From NCBI GenBank assembly GCA_910587205.1, contig CAJULZ010000019.1, forward strand, positions 1 to 28,240: a stretch of DNA of 28,240 nt, in the 5' to 3' direction. Shown piece by piece: positions 7,200-13,373 of the stretch; position 1 is the first letter of the stretch, and every line of letters starts with the position of its first letter. The notes beneath the pieces were generated by a model. The model did not search any database. It saw only the letters and a list, made by a program, of their open reading frames with translations, and had not been told where the DNA came from. Source of the stretch: an uncultured Oscillospiraceae bacterium. GTDB lineage: Bacteria > Bacillota > Clostridia > Oscillospirales > Oscillospiraceae. The position numbers and the translations under genes were made by a program.

Positions 7200-7439
7200 A
7201 TGAAGAAACGGTACCATCAGATCAAACTCCCCAGCCCTAATGACCACGATCCCCACCCCCGTCTGCTGGTGGATGGGTACGGCATCCACGCCGGGGACTG
7301 TTTTCGGACCCGGTTCCCGGACGGCTGGCACGATATCACGCTGGAGATAACCTGGGAGATCACAGGCCCCGGGTGCTGGTATATCTCTACCCCCGGTTAT
7401 GAGGACGTGTGCCCGGTGGGGCTGTTTGTGGAGGCGTAG
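7200..7439 (+). CDS. Small DUF5348-like protein
   Basis: 79 residues from ATG 7200, with GGAGGCG at 7190-7196. The DGYGIHAGDCFRTRFPDGWHD segment followed by ITGPGCWYISTPGYEDVCPVGLFVEA resembles the DUF5348 pattern, a small beta-rich protein with a G-D/E core and terminal W-Y strand found on clostridial mobile elements. No catalytic residues or membrane segment are seen. The assignment is from memory of the family shape and should be taken as moderate. It lies immediately before the first copy of the duplicated RNA unit, with 149 bp in between. Confidence 0.55.
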   Translation: MKKRYHQIKLPSPNDHDPHPRLLVDGYGIHAGDCFRTRFPDGWHDITLEITWEITGPGCWYISTPGYEDVCPVGLFVEA

Positions 7440-7552
7440 GAGAATCAGAGGAGATAGGCTGGCTACCCCGTCTCCCCACTGTGCTGCGGCACGTCAGGCA
7501 CAATTTCTTGTGTCTATTACCATCGGACAATCAATATATTGTATTTTTGCTA

Positions 7553-7581
7553 TTGACACCACCGATGTCTTGTGGTACAAT
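7553..7581 (+). promoter_or_regulatory. Promoter of RNA unit A
   Basis: A consensus TTGACA (7553-7558), 17-bp spacer and TACAAT (7576-7581), with TTGTGG directly before the -10, as in the promoter of copy B. AT-rich sequence containing an ACAAT/ATTGT dyad (about 7526-7541) lies upstream. Predicted start near G7588. Confidence 0.85.
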
Positions 7582-7587
7582 CCCTTT

Positions 7588-7802
7588 GTAATTGATTCTA
7601 TGTGCGTTTCCTCCCCCGCGGGAGGGCAGGCCCGCCTCAGCGGCCTGGGAGCGAAGGGTTTCGCATTGCACACGTTGCAGGATTCGCTGGCCCTGTTGGA
7701 AAAACAGCAGGGATGTTCTGCGAGGCGTTTCCTGGGTTTGTTCGCAAGAGCCGGTGGATGGCTGGCCCCTGTAAGGGGATCAGTCTGCCCTCTGGCTCTT
7801 TT
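7588..7802 (+). ncRNA. Structured RNA, copy A of a duplicated 215-nt unit
   Basis: A non-coding unit bounded by a consensus promoter and a terminator hairpin (AAGAGCC 7746-7752 with GGCTCTT 7794-7800, then TTTT). It shares with 10353-10567 (minus strand) the 5' segment GTAATTGATTCTATGTGCG, a CTCCC/GGGAG hairpin, a CAGGCC/GGCCTG hairpin (7627-7632 with 7642-7647) that is CAGGCT/AGCCTG in copy B, and an 80-nt core (7651-7730) with only about two substitutions and one indel. The core contains CTGTT-GGAAA-AACAG, whose loop could pair with GTTTCC downstream. AGTCTGCCC recurs in the terminator loop of both copies. It ends 40 bp before the SSB-like gene, so it could be a free small RNA or an attenuating leader. 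I cannot match it to a named RNA family. Confidence 0.75.
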
Positions 7803-7842
7803 CATATACATATCATGGCCTGAAAAGGCGGAAAGGAGCGTT

Positions 7843-8202
7843 ATGTCCCAACTGTACTGCACAGGCCGGGTCACGTCCGAACTGGAGCTGAAGACCAGCG
7901 CGAAAAAGGTGCCTTACCTCAACTTCCCCATACTGAAACAGAAAGAGGGCTCAATATCCATGAATACTGAGGGAAAGACCACAAAAACGCTGGACGGCGT
8001 CCTGCTGCGGCCACTGGCCGTGGGCGCGAAAGCCGTCATCCTCCATCAGGGGCAGGTCACGCTCACGTCCCGGGTGGTGTCCATCCACAGCTATGGCATG
8101 GGTGAGGTGCGCTTTGAGACGCTGAACACCCAGTATCGCCTGCTGACGGGACCCAGCTCCGAGCCGGCGGCGGGCTGCTTTCCCCTGGCGATGGCCGCCT
8201 GA
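7843..8202 (+). CDS. Chimeric gene: SSB N-terminus fused to a small unknown protein
   Basis: ATG 7843 has AAAGGAG at 7832-7838. Residues 1-28 (MSQLYCTGRVTSELELK, then KVPYLNF) are the first strands of an OB-fold single-strand-binding protein of the mobile-element type. After Phe28 the SSB pattern stops. The rest (from LKQKEG, through NTEGKTTKTLDGVLLRPLAVG, VILHQGQVTLTSRVVSIHSYG, to GCFPLAMAA) is unrelated; it is probably a separate small gene starting at ATG 7960 with GAGGG at 7946-7950. The fusion is in frame, 119 residues in total. The OB fold is not completed, so ssDNA binding is doubtful; the second part alone (80 residues) may be the functional product. Located 40 bp after RNA copy A. 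Confidence 0.6.
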   Translation: MSQLYCTGRVTSELELKTSAKKVPYLNFPILKQKEGSISMNTEGKTTKTLDGVLLRPLAVGAKAVILHQGQVTLTSRVVSIHSYGMGEVRFETLNTQYRLLTGPSSEPAAGCFPLAMAA

Positions 8203-8224
8203 ACAGGACGGCTGACACATGAAA

Positions 8225-8266
8225 AGCGCGGCAAAGGACCATCCAGGTCTTTTGCCGCGCTCATTT
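8225..8266 (+). terminator. Intrinsic terminator
   Basis: AGCGCGGCAAAGGACC (8225-8240) pairs with GGTCTTTTGCCGCGCT (8246-8261), 16 bp with one G-T pair, loop ATCCA, followed by CATTTT. It separates the chimeric SSB gene from the gene at 8285. Confidence 0.88.
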
Positions 8267-8284
8267 TATAAGGAGGAAGATAGC

Positions 8285-9130
8285 ATGACCGACTACAAAG
8301 CCGTGCCAAGCGGGCTGGAACTCAGCCGCCGCATTGCGGACTGCCTGGAGGCGTCCGCGCCCCGTGGCTATGACCCTGGTGAACGTCCCCGGGCCATCCA
8401 AGAGCTCAATGACATCTTGCAGGGCCGGTCCGCCCGGTCAGCGGATGAACTGCTGGCGGAGCTGGACAAGTGCGGGGACACCCGGCTCCCGGCAATTTTG
8501 GAGGACGTTCGGGCGTTCCTGTGCCAGAAGGCACTGCTGACTAAGCCCTATCACAAGCGCCCCAGCCGGAAAGCGTTTGCATTTCAGTGGGCGAAGGGTT
8601 CCGATGGCCGCAAACTGAAGGTCATCGACCAAAGGCTGTATGACCGTGCTGCCAGGGAGGGCTTTCCGGCCAATTTCTTCCGGGAGGCCAGCTTTGACCA
8701 TGTGACCTTTTTCTGCCTGCCGGACAAGGTGGATTTCTGCGGTTCGGAGCTGCATGGCTGCAAATTCGCCGTATGCCGCATAGACGGCATTTCCTTCGGG
8801 TACAGCCGCATCTATGATACGGAGTTTTACTCGTCCATCCTGAGCCATGTGGATATGTACGAGGCCACCCTGGCCCATACCCGGTTCCATGACTGCGAGC
8901 TGTCCCGCTTGATGGTACAGAACGCCATGCTGAAAAGCTGCCACACCGCCGACTGCACGATGGATGAGGTGGATTATGCCGGTTCCACCCTGGACGGATG
9001 CCGCCACCTCCTGCGCCGCCGCTTCTGCGGCGGTGAATTTCACGTTGAATGTCCGGCTCTCCGACACCGTGGCGTACTGGTCAAAGATGTCCGGGTGGGC
9101 GTCCTTCAGCCGCAGCAGGTCGTCCTTTAA
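8285..9130 (+). pseudogene. Pentapeptide-like protein gene, 3' end lost
   Basis: ATG 8285 has AAGGAGGAAG in front. The first ~239 residues look genuine: a helical N-terminus (SGLELSRRIADCLEAS, then ELLAELDKCGDTRLPAILEDVRAFL), then about 100 residues of degenerate pentapeptide-like repeats rich in Phe/Leu/Cys at every fifth position (FDHVTF, VDFCGSELHGCKFAVCRIDG, SFGYSRIYDTEFYSSILSHV, MYEATLAHTRFHDCELSRLM, VDYAGSTLDGC). From about 9001 onward the remaining 42 residues are simply the antisense of the YqaJ-like gene coming the other way, so the true C-terminus is missing. Pentapeptide proteins form right-handed beta-helices. Function unknown. It is probably a truncated relic, though still translatable. 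Confidence 0.6.
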
Positions 9131-10045
9131 GATGCTGACCCGCTGACTGGGCTTCATGGTGACGGCATAGCTGCCGCTATCACTGTCACAGGAGGCGGAC
9201 CAACTGCCGCCCATATCCACCAGGATCCTGGCTTTCAGCTGTTCCATCTCCTTGTCCAGCGTTCTCGCGCTGGCGTTCAGGGTACCCCGTTGCTCCCGCA
9301 ATTCCACATAGCGGCGGACGTTCTCACACTGGGCTTCGGTAAACGACGCCGGGGGCAGATCCTTGTAGGACGGCCCCATGCAGCGTCGCAGGCTCTCCAG
9401 CACCAATGTGCCGTTGTCCTCAATGTAGGGCGGCGGGGTCTTGGCCTGGACGTGGTTCATCCAGAAGTTCTCCTCCAAGGCGATGAGCTCCGCCTCGTAG
9501 TCCGGGTCACGGTCGATGCTGCGGATGATCACATCATCCTCGCTGTTGCCGTAGAGGCAGCAGTAATACACCCGGTCCAGATTCATGACCGCCATGTAGT
9601 GCCGTCCCTGGGCCTCGTAATACTGGGGCACGATGGGTTTGCCGTCATACTCCCATTTATCCCTGGCGTTGTAGTTGGTGGTCTTACACTCCAGAATGGC
9701 GGTTTTTCCGTCCGCCATGGTCACCAGCCGATCCACATCGGCCAGCATCCAGGGATGCTCCGCGTGCTGGAACATGACCGGCATGGGGCAGACCGCCAGC
9801 CCTGTCTTTTTGGCAAAGATGCGGGCCACCAGGTCTTCCAGCTGTGCGCCCATCTCCTTGGCCACCCAGTTCTGCTCGTCGTCCTCCACGGATTGGCCCA
9901 GCTTGTCGTAGTACAGATCCACCCCGGTGCGGAAGGGCGATATGCCCAGCACCGCCGCCGCGTCGCTGCCACCAATCCCTTTGCGGCGGTAGGCCAGCCA
10001 TTCTTCACGGGGCAGGCCCTCTGTGGAGATCACGGGGTTAGGCAT
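8438..10045 (-). CDS. YqaJ-like phage recombination exonuclease with foreign C-terminal tail
   Basis: From ATG 10045 (AAGGAG inside the upstream small ORF) the first ~348 residues, down to position 9001, are a YqaJ-family protein: LPREEWLAYRRKGIGGSDAAAVLGISPF (start of the RecB-like fold), GAQLEDLVARIFAKKTG, HPWMLADVDRLV and ILECKTTN (the D...ExK catalytic core), then QYYEAQGRHYMAVM (Q-x-x-x-Y motif). Such enzymes are lambda-exonuclease-like 5'-3' nucleases working with an annealing protein in recombination. A coiled-coil segment (LNASARTLDKEMEQLKARI) and the family's C-terminal VSESRTFNVKF follow. Past 9001 the frame runs on for ~187 residues as the antisense of the pentapeptide gene; this tail is an accident of a rearrangement. 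The nuclease domain is complete, so activity may survive. Confidence 0.75.
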   Translation of the reverse strand: MPNPVISTEGLPREEWLAYRRKGIGGSDAAAVLGISPFRTGVDLYYDKLGQSVEDDEQNWVAKEMGAQLEDLVARIFAKKTGLAVCPMPVMFQHAEHPWMLADVDRLVTMADGKTAILECKTTNYNARDKWEYDGKPIVPQYYEAQGRHYMAVMNLDRVYYCCLYGNSEDDVIIRSIDRDPDYEAELIALEENFWMNHVQAKTPPPYIEDNGTLVLESLRRCMGPSYKDLPPASFTEAQCENVRRYVELREQRGTLNASARTLDKEMEQLKARILVDMGGSWSASCDSDSGSYAVTMKPSQRVSILKDDLLRLKDAHPDIFDQYATVSESRTFNVKFTAAEAAAQEVAASVQGGTGIIHLIHRAVGGVAAFQHGVLYHQAGQLAVMEPGMGQGGLVHIHMAQDGRVKLRIIDAAVPEGNAVYAAYGEFAAMQLRTAEIHLVRQAEKGHMVKAGLPEEIGRKALPGSTVIQPLVDDLQFAAIGTLRPLKCKRFPAGALVIGLSQQCLLAQERPNVLQNCREPGVPALVQLRQQFIR

Positions 10046-10196
10046 CGCTCCTTTTTGTTCCGCCAAGGTAGATCGCCTCCCTTCCGGGGACGGTCCCCCT
10101 GGGTTTGACCGCCTGGAGCTGCCTGCGCCCCGGTTTCATGGAACCCATCCCACCGCGTGAACGGCCCCCGGGCTTCCAAACTGCGTGATACTTCAT
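10038..10196 (-). CDS. 52-residue basic protein, overlaps the YqaJ start
   Basis: ATG 10196 to TAA 10038-10040 on the minus strand; the peptide begins MKYHAVWKPGGRSRGGMG, continues KPGRRQLQAVKPRG and ends GGTKRSDA. It is highly basic and has GGAAAGGGG about 7 nt upstream. Its stop lies inside the first codons of the YqaJ gene (ATG at 10045 within GCGATGCCTAA), and it carries that gene's AAGGAG, so the two are probably translationally coupled. No family recognised. It follows RNA copy B and the three-way hairpin. Confidence 0.55.
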   Translation of the reverse strand: MKYHAVWKPGGRSRGGMGSMKPGRRQLQAVKPRGTVPGREAIYLGGTKRSDA

Positions 10197-10252
10197 GTCC
10201 GAACCCCTTTCCTTTTTGATATATCCTCAAAGCCTTCCGGCATTTGGGCAAC

Positions 10253-10324
10253 AAAAAAGCGGGAATGACGACCGGCATTGCCGGCTCCCCACGCCTTCCG
10301 GTGTGGTTCAGTCATTCCCGCTTT
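10253..10324 (-). terminator. Large three-way hairpin with T-run (terminator-like)
   Basis: AAAGCGGGAATGAC and GTCATTCCCGCTTT (10256-10269 and 10311-10324) form a perfect 14-bp stem enclosing two smaller hairpins: CCGGCATTGCCGG (10272-10284) and a CACGCC/GGTGTG pair. On the minus strand the stem is followed by a run of six Ts (10253-10258). It lies between RNA copy B and the 52-aa gene, so it would stop or attenuate read-through into the YqaJ gene. The elaborate shape is unusual for a simple terminator. Confidence 0.7.
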
Positions 10325-10352
10325 ACGCGCCGGGGAGTATTTCCCCATGTTG

Positions 10353-10567
10353 AAAACAAAATCGCCAGCGGATGCCGCCGTAAATGGGCAGACTTCTCCC
10401 GCTGACGATACTTACAACCCGGAAAACGCCTCGCAGATCATCCCTGCTGTTTTTCCAACAGGGCCAGCGAATCCCGCAACGTGTGCAATGCGAACCCTTC
10501 GCCCCCAGGCTGATGAAGCCCAGCCTGCCCTCCCGCAAAGGGAGAAAACGCACATAGAATCAATTAC
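10353..10567 (-). ncRNA. Structured RNA, copy B of the duplicated 215-nt unit
   Basis: The minus-strand counterpart of 7588-7802, with the same predicted length. The core lies at 10423-10502. The second 5' hairpin is CAGGCTG (10521-10527) with CAGCCTG (10506-10512), a T-A pair where copy A has C-G. The terminator stem is TCGTCAGCGG/CCGCTGGCGA (10399-10408 with 10362-10371), unrelated in sequence to that of copy A but in the same place, followed by TTTTGTTTT (10353-10361). The loop keeps AGTCTGCCC. Different terminator arms around a constant core and loop argue for selection on RNA structure rather than a recent DNA duplication. It is upstream of the 52-aa and YqaJ genes. Confidence 0.75.
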
Positions 10568-10573
10568 ATAAGG

Positions 10574-10602
10574 ATATTACCACAATATCTTCTATCTGTC
10601 AA
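10574..10602 (-). promoter_or_regulatory. Promoter of RNA unit B
   Basis: Minus strand: TTGACA (10597-10602), 17-bp spacer ending TTGTGG, and TAATAT (10574-10579). Start predicted near 10567, at the same base as in copy A. An AT-rich upstream stretch is present. Confidence 0.83.
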
Positions 10603-10937
10603 GCATTTCACGCTATATATTGTATAACGGAAATACTTCCAAAAATTTTCCTGCTGATGCAAAAAATTATGGCAAGACCCTTATTTATTAAGTAGAACCC
10701 AGTGAATGACCGAACCTTGACAAACGGCGCGAGCCCATACCCTGTCCCGGAAGTCATACAGGGGCGGCGGATAGTGTGCCTTTGCACGCCCACCGCATAA
10801 TCAGCGCACAGCGCGGCCTGAAAATACGCGGTCTAAAACGAGAGCGCAGGAAGTGGGCCGGGGCAGTATTCAGAATATATGCAGGAAATTATGGGTAATC
10901 TATCTTAGAAATCTGAATTTTCATGGAGGTATTGATA
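10603..10937. other. Non-coding stretch with small hairpins before the recombinase module
   Basis: About 335 bp without a convincing gene. The left part (10603-10690) is AT-rich. The right part carries a CCCTGT/ACAGGG hairpin (10740-10745 with 10758-10763) and a GTGTGC-CTTT-GCACGC hairpin just after it. A 32-codon frame from GTG 10702 to TAA 10798-10800 (VNDRTLTNGASPYPVPEVI onward) has a protein-like composition but no ribosome binding site. It could be a decayed gene, an origin of transfer or a recombinase-module control region. Nothing decisive is seen. Confidence 0.35.
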
Positions 10938-11186
10938 TTGAACTATAAAAGCCAAGCTGAAAATCAGCTTCGGTCTGAACACTTTGACAAGTACAGCCTT
11001 CCCGATATCACAGGTGTTTCTATTCCGGCCAGTGATGATAAAACGAGAATGAGTACCTTTTTGAAAGCTACTGGCAATCCCTATCTGTTTCGGGTTGGGG
11101 ACATTGGGGTTCATGTGGTTTTTTCTGGGGAGAATGGGGATACTTTACAGAAAAGGATTTGCCGTTTGTTATCGAAATCCATTTGA
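10938..11186 (+). CDS. DUF6870/TnpW-like small element protein
   Basis: 82 residues from TTG 10938. GGAGG at 10925-10929 is 8 nt before this TTG, whereas the ATG at 10923 overlaps the ribosome binding site and cannot use it. The NPYLFRVGDIGVHVVFS segment with GDTLQKRICRLLSKSI matches the pattern of small proteins (NPY-F--GD--V---F, then TL--R---L) that accompany serine recombinases in clostridial transposons and conjugative elements; I recall them as DUF6870 or TnpW-like. Function unknown, perhaps an accessory to excision. It ends 77 bp before the recombinase start. Confidence 0.65.
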   Translation: MNYKSQAENQLRSEHFDKYSLPDITGVSIPASDDKTRMSTFLKATGNPYLFRVGDIGVHVVFSGENGDTLQKRICRLLSKSI

Positions 11187-11242
11187 TTTGCCCTGGCTGT
11201 ATGATATAATGGCAATGTGTAATGCAGCCATATCATACAGCC
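11183..11242 (+). promoter_or_regulatory. Recombinase promoter inside a 13-bp inverted repeat
   Basis: TTGATT (11183-11188), 16-bp spacer and a perfect TATAAT (11205-11210). GGCTGTATGATAT (11195-11207) and ATATCATACAGCC (11230-11242) form a perfect 13-bp inverted repeat with a 22-bp centre; its left arm overlaps the -10. The predicted start (~11217) falls between the arms, so the repeat acts as DNA, most simply as an operator. GGAGG follows at 11253-11257. Confidence 0.65.
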
Positions 11243-11263
11243 TATTCTTTTTGGAGGTATCAT

Positions 11264-12952
11264 ATGGCTCCCAGAAACAGGTACGATGAATTTCTAAAAC
11301 GAAAGCAGGGCACCTCTGCGCCTTCTGTACAGTGGAAAGCAGCTGAGTACCTGCGGATATCAAGAGAGGACGGTGACAAAGAGGAAAGCGACAGTATTGG
11401 CTCTCAAAAGGATATCACCCACGACTACATCGAACAAAGTGACGATATTGTCTTTGTGGACGAATATGTGGATGATGGCTGGAGCGGCACGAATTTTGTG
11501 CGTCCGGATTTTGAGCGCATGATGGCAGACATCAAAAGCGGTGTTGTTAACTGCATCATAGTGAAAGACCTGTCGCGGTTGGGAAGAAACTATATTCTGG
11601 TAGGGCAGTACCTTGAAATGATATTCCCGCTGCTCAATATTCGTTTTATTTCTGTTGTCGATCATATTGACAGCATAAAAGATCCTGCGTCCATTAACAA
11701 TGCTCTTGTTTCATTCAAAAATGTAATGAACGATGAGTACTGCAGGGATATCTCCAACAAGGTCAGGGCATCTTTAGACCGAAAGCGGAGTAAAGGAGAG
11801 TTTATAGGTTCGTTTGCATCCTATGGCTACTTCAAAGATCCGGATGACCACCACCGTCTGGTGATTGACCCGGTTGCGGCAGAAGTCGTCCGCAGCATAT
11901 ACCAGTGGTTTTTGGGTGGCATGAGTATCATCGGCATTGCAAAAAAGCTAAACCAGCTTGGAATCCCTAACCCCACATTGTACAAAAAACAACTGGGTTT
12001 CAACTACAAGCACCCTACCGGTGAGCTGTGCGACGGACTGTGGCCGGATTCTTCTGTGAAACGGATTTTGAAAAACCGTATTTATACAGGGGATATGGTT
12101 CAAAGCAAAACGAAAATAAAAAGCTACAAAGTGCAGGTATGCACGAACGTCCCAGAGGAGGACTGGATCATTGTTCCAAATACGCACGAAGCCATTATCC
12201 CACGAGAGCAATTTGAATCTGTACGGCAGCTCCTTATGCGTGACACGCGGACGGCCCCTGGCGTGTCCCATGTCAGCATCTTCGGCGGTTATATCCGTTG
12301 TGCTGACTGCCTGAGAGCCATGGGAAAGAAATCCGCTGTCCAGCCGTACAAAAAATATTACTACTATGTTTGCCAGACCTTCCGCAAAGGCGACAAGGCG
12401 GCCTGTACGAAGCACACGATTCGGGAGGAAAAGCTGTACCAGGCAGTGCTGGCCACGATCCAGGCGCAAATCCAGTTGGCGGTATCTATGGATGAAGTGC
12501 TGCAAGAGCTCAGGCGAAACAACGTCAAAGCTAAAAAGTCCTCTCGTTTGGAAACGATGCTGGACATGAAAAAACAGGAGCACGCAAAGGTCTCCCAATT
12601 CAAAATTGACCTTTATCCTGATTGGAAGTCCGGGATCATTTCCAAATCCGAGTATCTTGCCTTGAAGGAGAAGTTTGAACGCCAGCTTGAACAAATTGAG
12701 CGCTCCATCGCCGGCATCAAGGAGGAGATCAAGCAATACAAGGAAACAACTGACGTTGAGAACCAATTTATCAAACACTTTATGAAATATCGTAATATCA
12801 CAGAACTGACAAGGGAAATGATCGTTGAGCTGGTTGAAATGATCTATGTCCATGAAGGTGGAACAATTACGATAGAGTTCAAATTTCAGGACGAATACCA
12901 GCGTTTGCTGGATCTTCTTGAGGAAAACAACGCTACCCCCCAAGCAAGCTGA
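11264..12952 (+). CDS. Large serine recombinase (integrase/excisionase of the element)
   Basis: 562 residues from ATG 11264 with GGAGG 6 nt upstream. Residues 25-170 are the resolvase catalytic domain: AEYLRISREDGDK with the nucleophile Ser33, DDGWSGTNFVRPDFERMM, and IIVKDLSRLGRNYILVGQYL with the catalytic arginines. A recombinase domain follows (SYGYFKDPDDHHRLVIDPVA, then GIAKKLNQLGIPNP), then a zinc ribbon (CADC at 346-349, later C and C near YYVC and AACTKH), and a long coiled coil (KEKFERQLEQIERSIAGIKE). This is the TnpX/phiC31-type architecture, full length, with no lesion. It cuts and joins attP and attB through a Ser-DNA link. The gene is AT-richer than its neighbours and ends about 25 bp from the spoVAD junction. 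Confidence 0.95.
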   Translation: MAPRNRYDEFLKRKQGTSAPSVQWKAAEYLRISREDGDKEESDSIGSQKDITHDYIEQSDDIVFVDEYVDDGWSGTNFVRPDFERMMADIKSGVVNCIIVKDLSRLGRNYILVGQYLEMIFPLLNIRFISVVDHIDSIKDPASINNALVSFKNVMNDEYCRDISNKVRASLDRKRSKGEFIGSFASYGYFKDPDDHHRLVIDPVAAEVVRSIYQWFLGGMSIIGIAKKLNQLGIPNPTLYKKQLGFNYKHPTGELCDGLWPDSSVKRILKNRIYTGDMVQSKTKIKSYKVQVCTNVPEEDWIIVPNTHEAIIPREQFESVRQLLMRDTRTAPGVSHVSIFGGYIRCADCLRAMGKKSAVQPYKKYYYYVCQTFRKGDKAACTKHTIREEKLYQAVLATIQAQIQLAVSMDEVLQELRRNNVKAKKSSRLETMLDMKKQEHAKVSQFKIDLYPDWKSGIISKSEYLALKEKFERQLEQIERSIAGIKEEIKQYKETTDVENQFIKHFMKYRNITELTREMIVELVEMIYVHEGGTITIEFKFQDEYQRLLDLLEENNATPQAS

Positions 12953-12980
12953 TTATTATGGGTCTAATTTGACTTCTTCA
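12953..12980. other. Right attachment junction (attR) with spoVAD
   Basis: Between the recombinase stop (12952) and the first SpoVAD-like codon (CCC at 12981, reading PAAYETL) lie 28 bp of AT-rich sequence (TGATTATTATGGGTCTAATT and on). The crossover must be here, most likely near 12970-12980. The two-base core cannot be named without the left junction or an empty site. Confidence 0.7.
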
Positions 12981-13370
12981 CCCGCCGCCTACGAGACCCT
13001 CAAGGCCCATTTTGAGGACACCGGGCTGGAGCCCAACTACTACGACCTCATCGTCACCGGCGACCTGGGCAGCCTGGGCCACGAGATCGTCACCGACCTG
13101 TTTGACCGGGACGGGGTGAAGCTGTCCAATTACAACGACTGCGGCCTGCTGCTGTTCGACCGGGATACCCAGGACGTCCACGCGGGGGCGTCCGGCTGCG
13201 GCTGCTCGGCGTCCGTGCTGTGCGGCTATCTGCTGCCGGGGCTGCTGTCGGGGCGGTGGAAGCGGGTGCTGTTCTGTCCCACAGGGGCGCTGCACTCCCC
13301 CACAGCTACCATGCAGGGGGAATCCATCCCCGGCATCTGCCACGCGCTGGCGCTGGAAGGAGGGAACTGA
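12978..13370 (+). pseudogene. spoVAD: 3' remnant of spoVAD
   Basis: 130 codons matching the C-terminal third of SpoVAD: AHFEDTGLEPNYYDLIVTGDLGSLG, NYNDCGLLLFDRDTQDVHAG, SGCGCSASVLCGYLL, RVLFCPTGALHSPT and QGESIPGICHALALEG, all highly conserved positions. The thiolase-like fold of SpoVAD binds dipicolinic acid during its uptake into the forespore; the N-terminal two thirds are missing. No start codon precedes the fragment, and its frame runs back only into the 3' end of the recombinase gene. It is followed 3 bp later by spoVAE, as in an intact operon. Loss of SpoVAD would block DPA uptake unless the element is excised to rebuild the gene. Confidence 0.9.
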
Positions 13371-13373
13371 CGG

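Larger units (their letters stand above)
1..12980. mobile_element. Right part of an integrated mobile element ending in spoVAD
   Basis: The right boundary is visible directly: a large serine recombinase gene ends at 12952 and the coding sequence of SpoVAD begins abruptly around 12978-12981. Everything to the left is accessory in character: C39-like membrane peptidase, Rpn nuclease, DUF3268-like zinc finger, orphan sigma factor, vapBC, SSB and YqaJ-like genes, and a DUF6870/TnpW-like small protein before the recombinase. This combination is familiar from clostridial integrative conjugative elements. No relaxase, coupling protein or VirB4 lies in the window, so conjugation itself is inferred. 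The left end is outside the window; the exact att core cannot be read without the other junction. Confidence 0.75.

Noticed and set aside
7399..7842. Upstream extension of the SSB-like frame from 7399
   Set aside because: It would run through the preceding gene, a consensus promoter and the RNA unit; the ribosome binding site places the start at 7843.
10278..10571. Plus-strand 97-codon frame across RNA copy B
   Set aside because: It covers a promoter, structured RNA and terminator on the other strand and has no ribosome binding site or protein homology I recognise.
12918..12977. Reading the spoVAD remnant as a gene starting inside the recombinase
   Set aside because: Those codons are simply another frame of the recombinase 3' end; the open frame across the junction is accidental.
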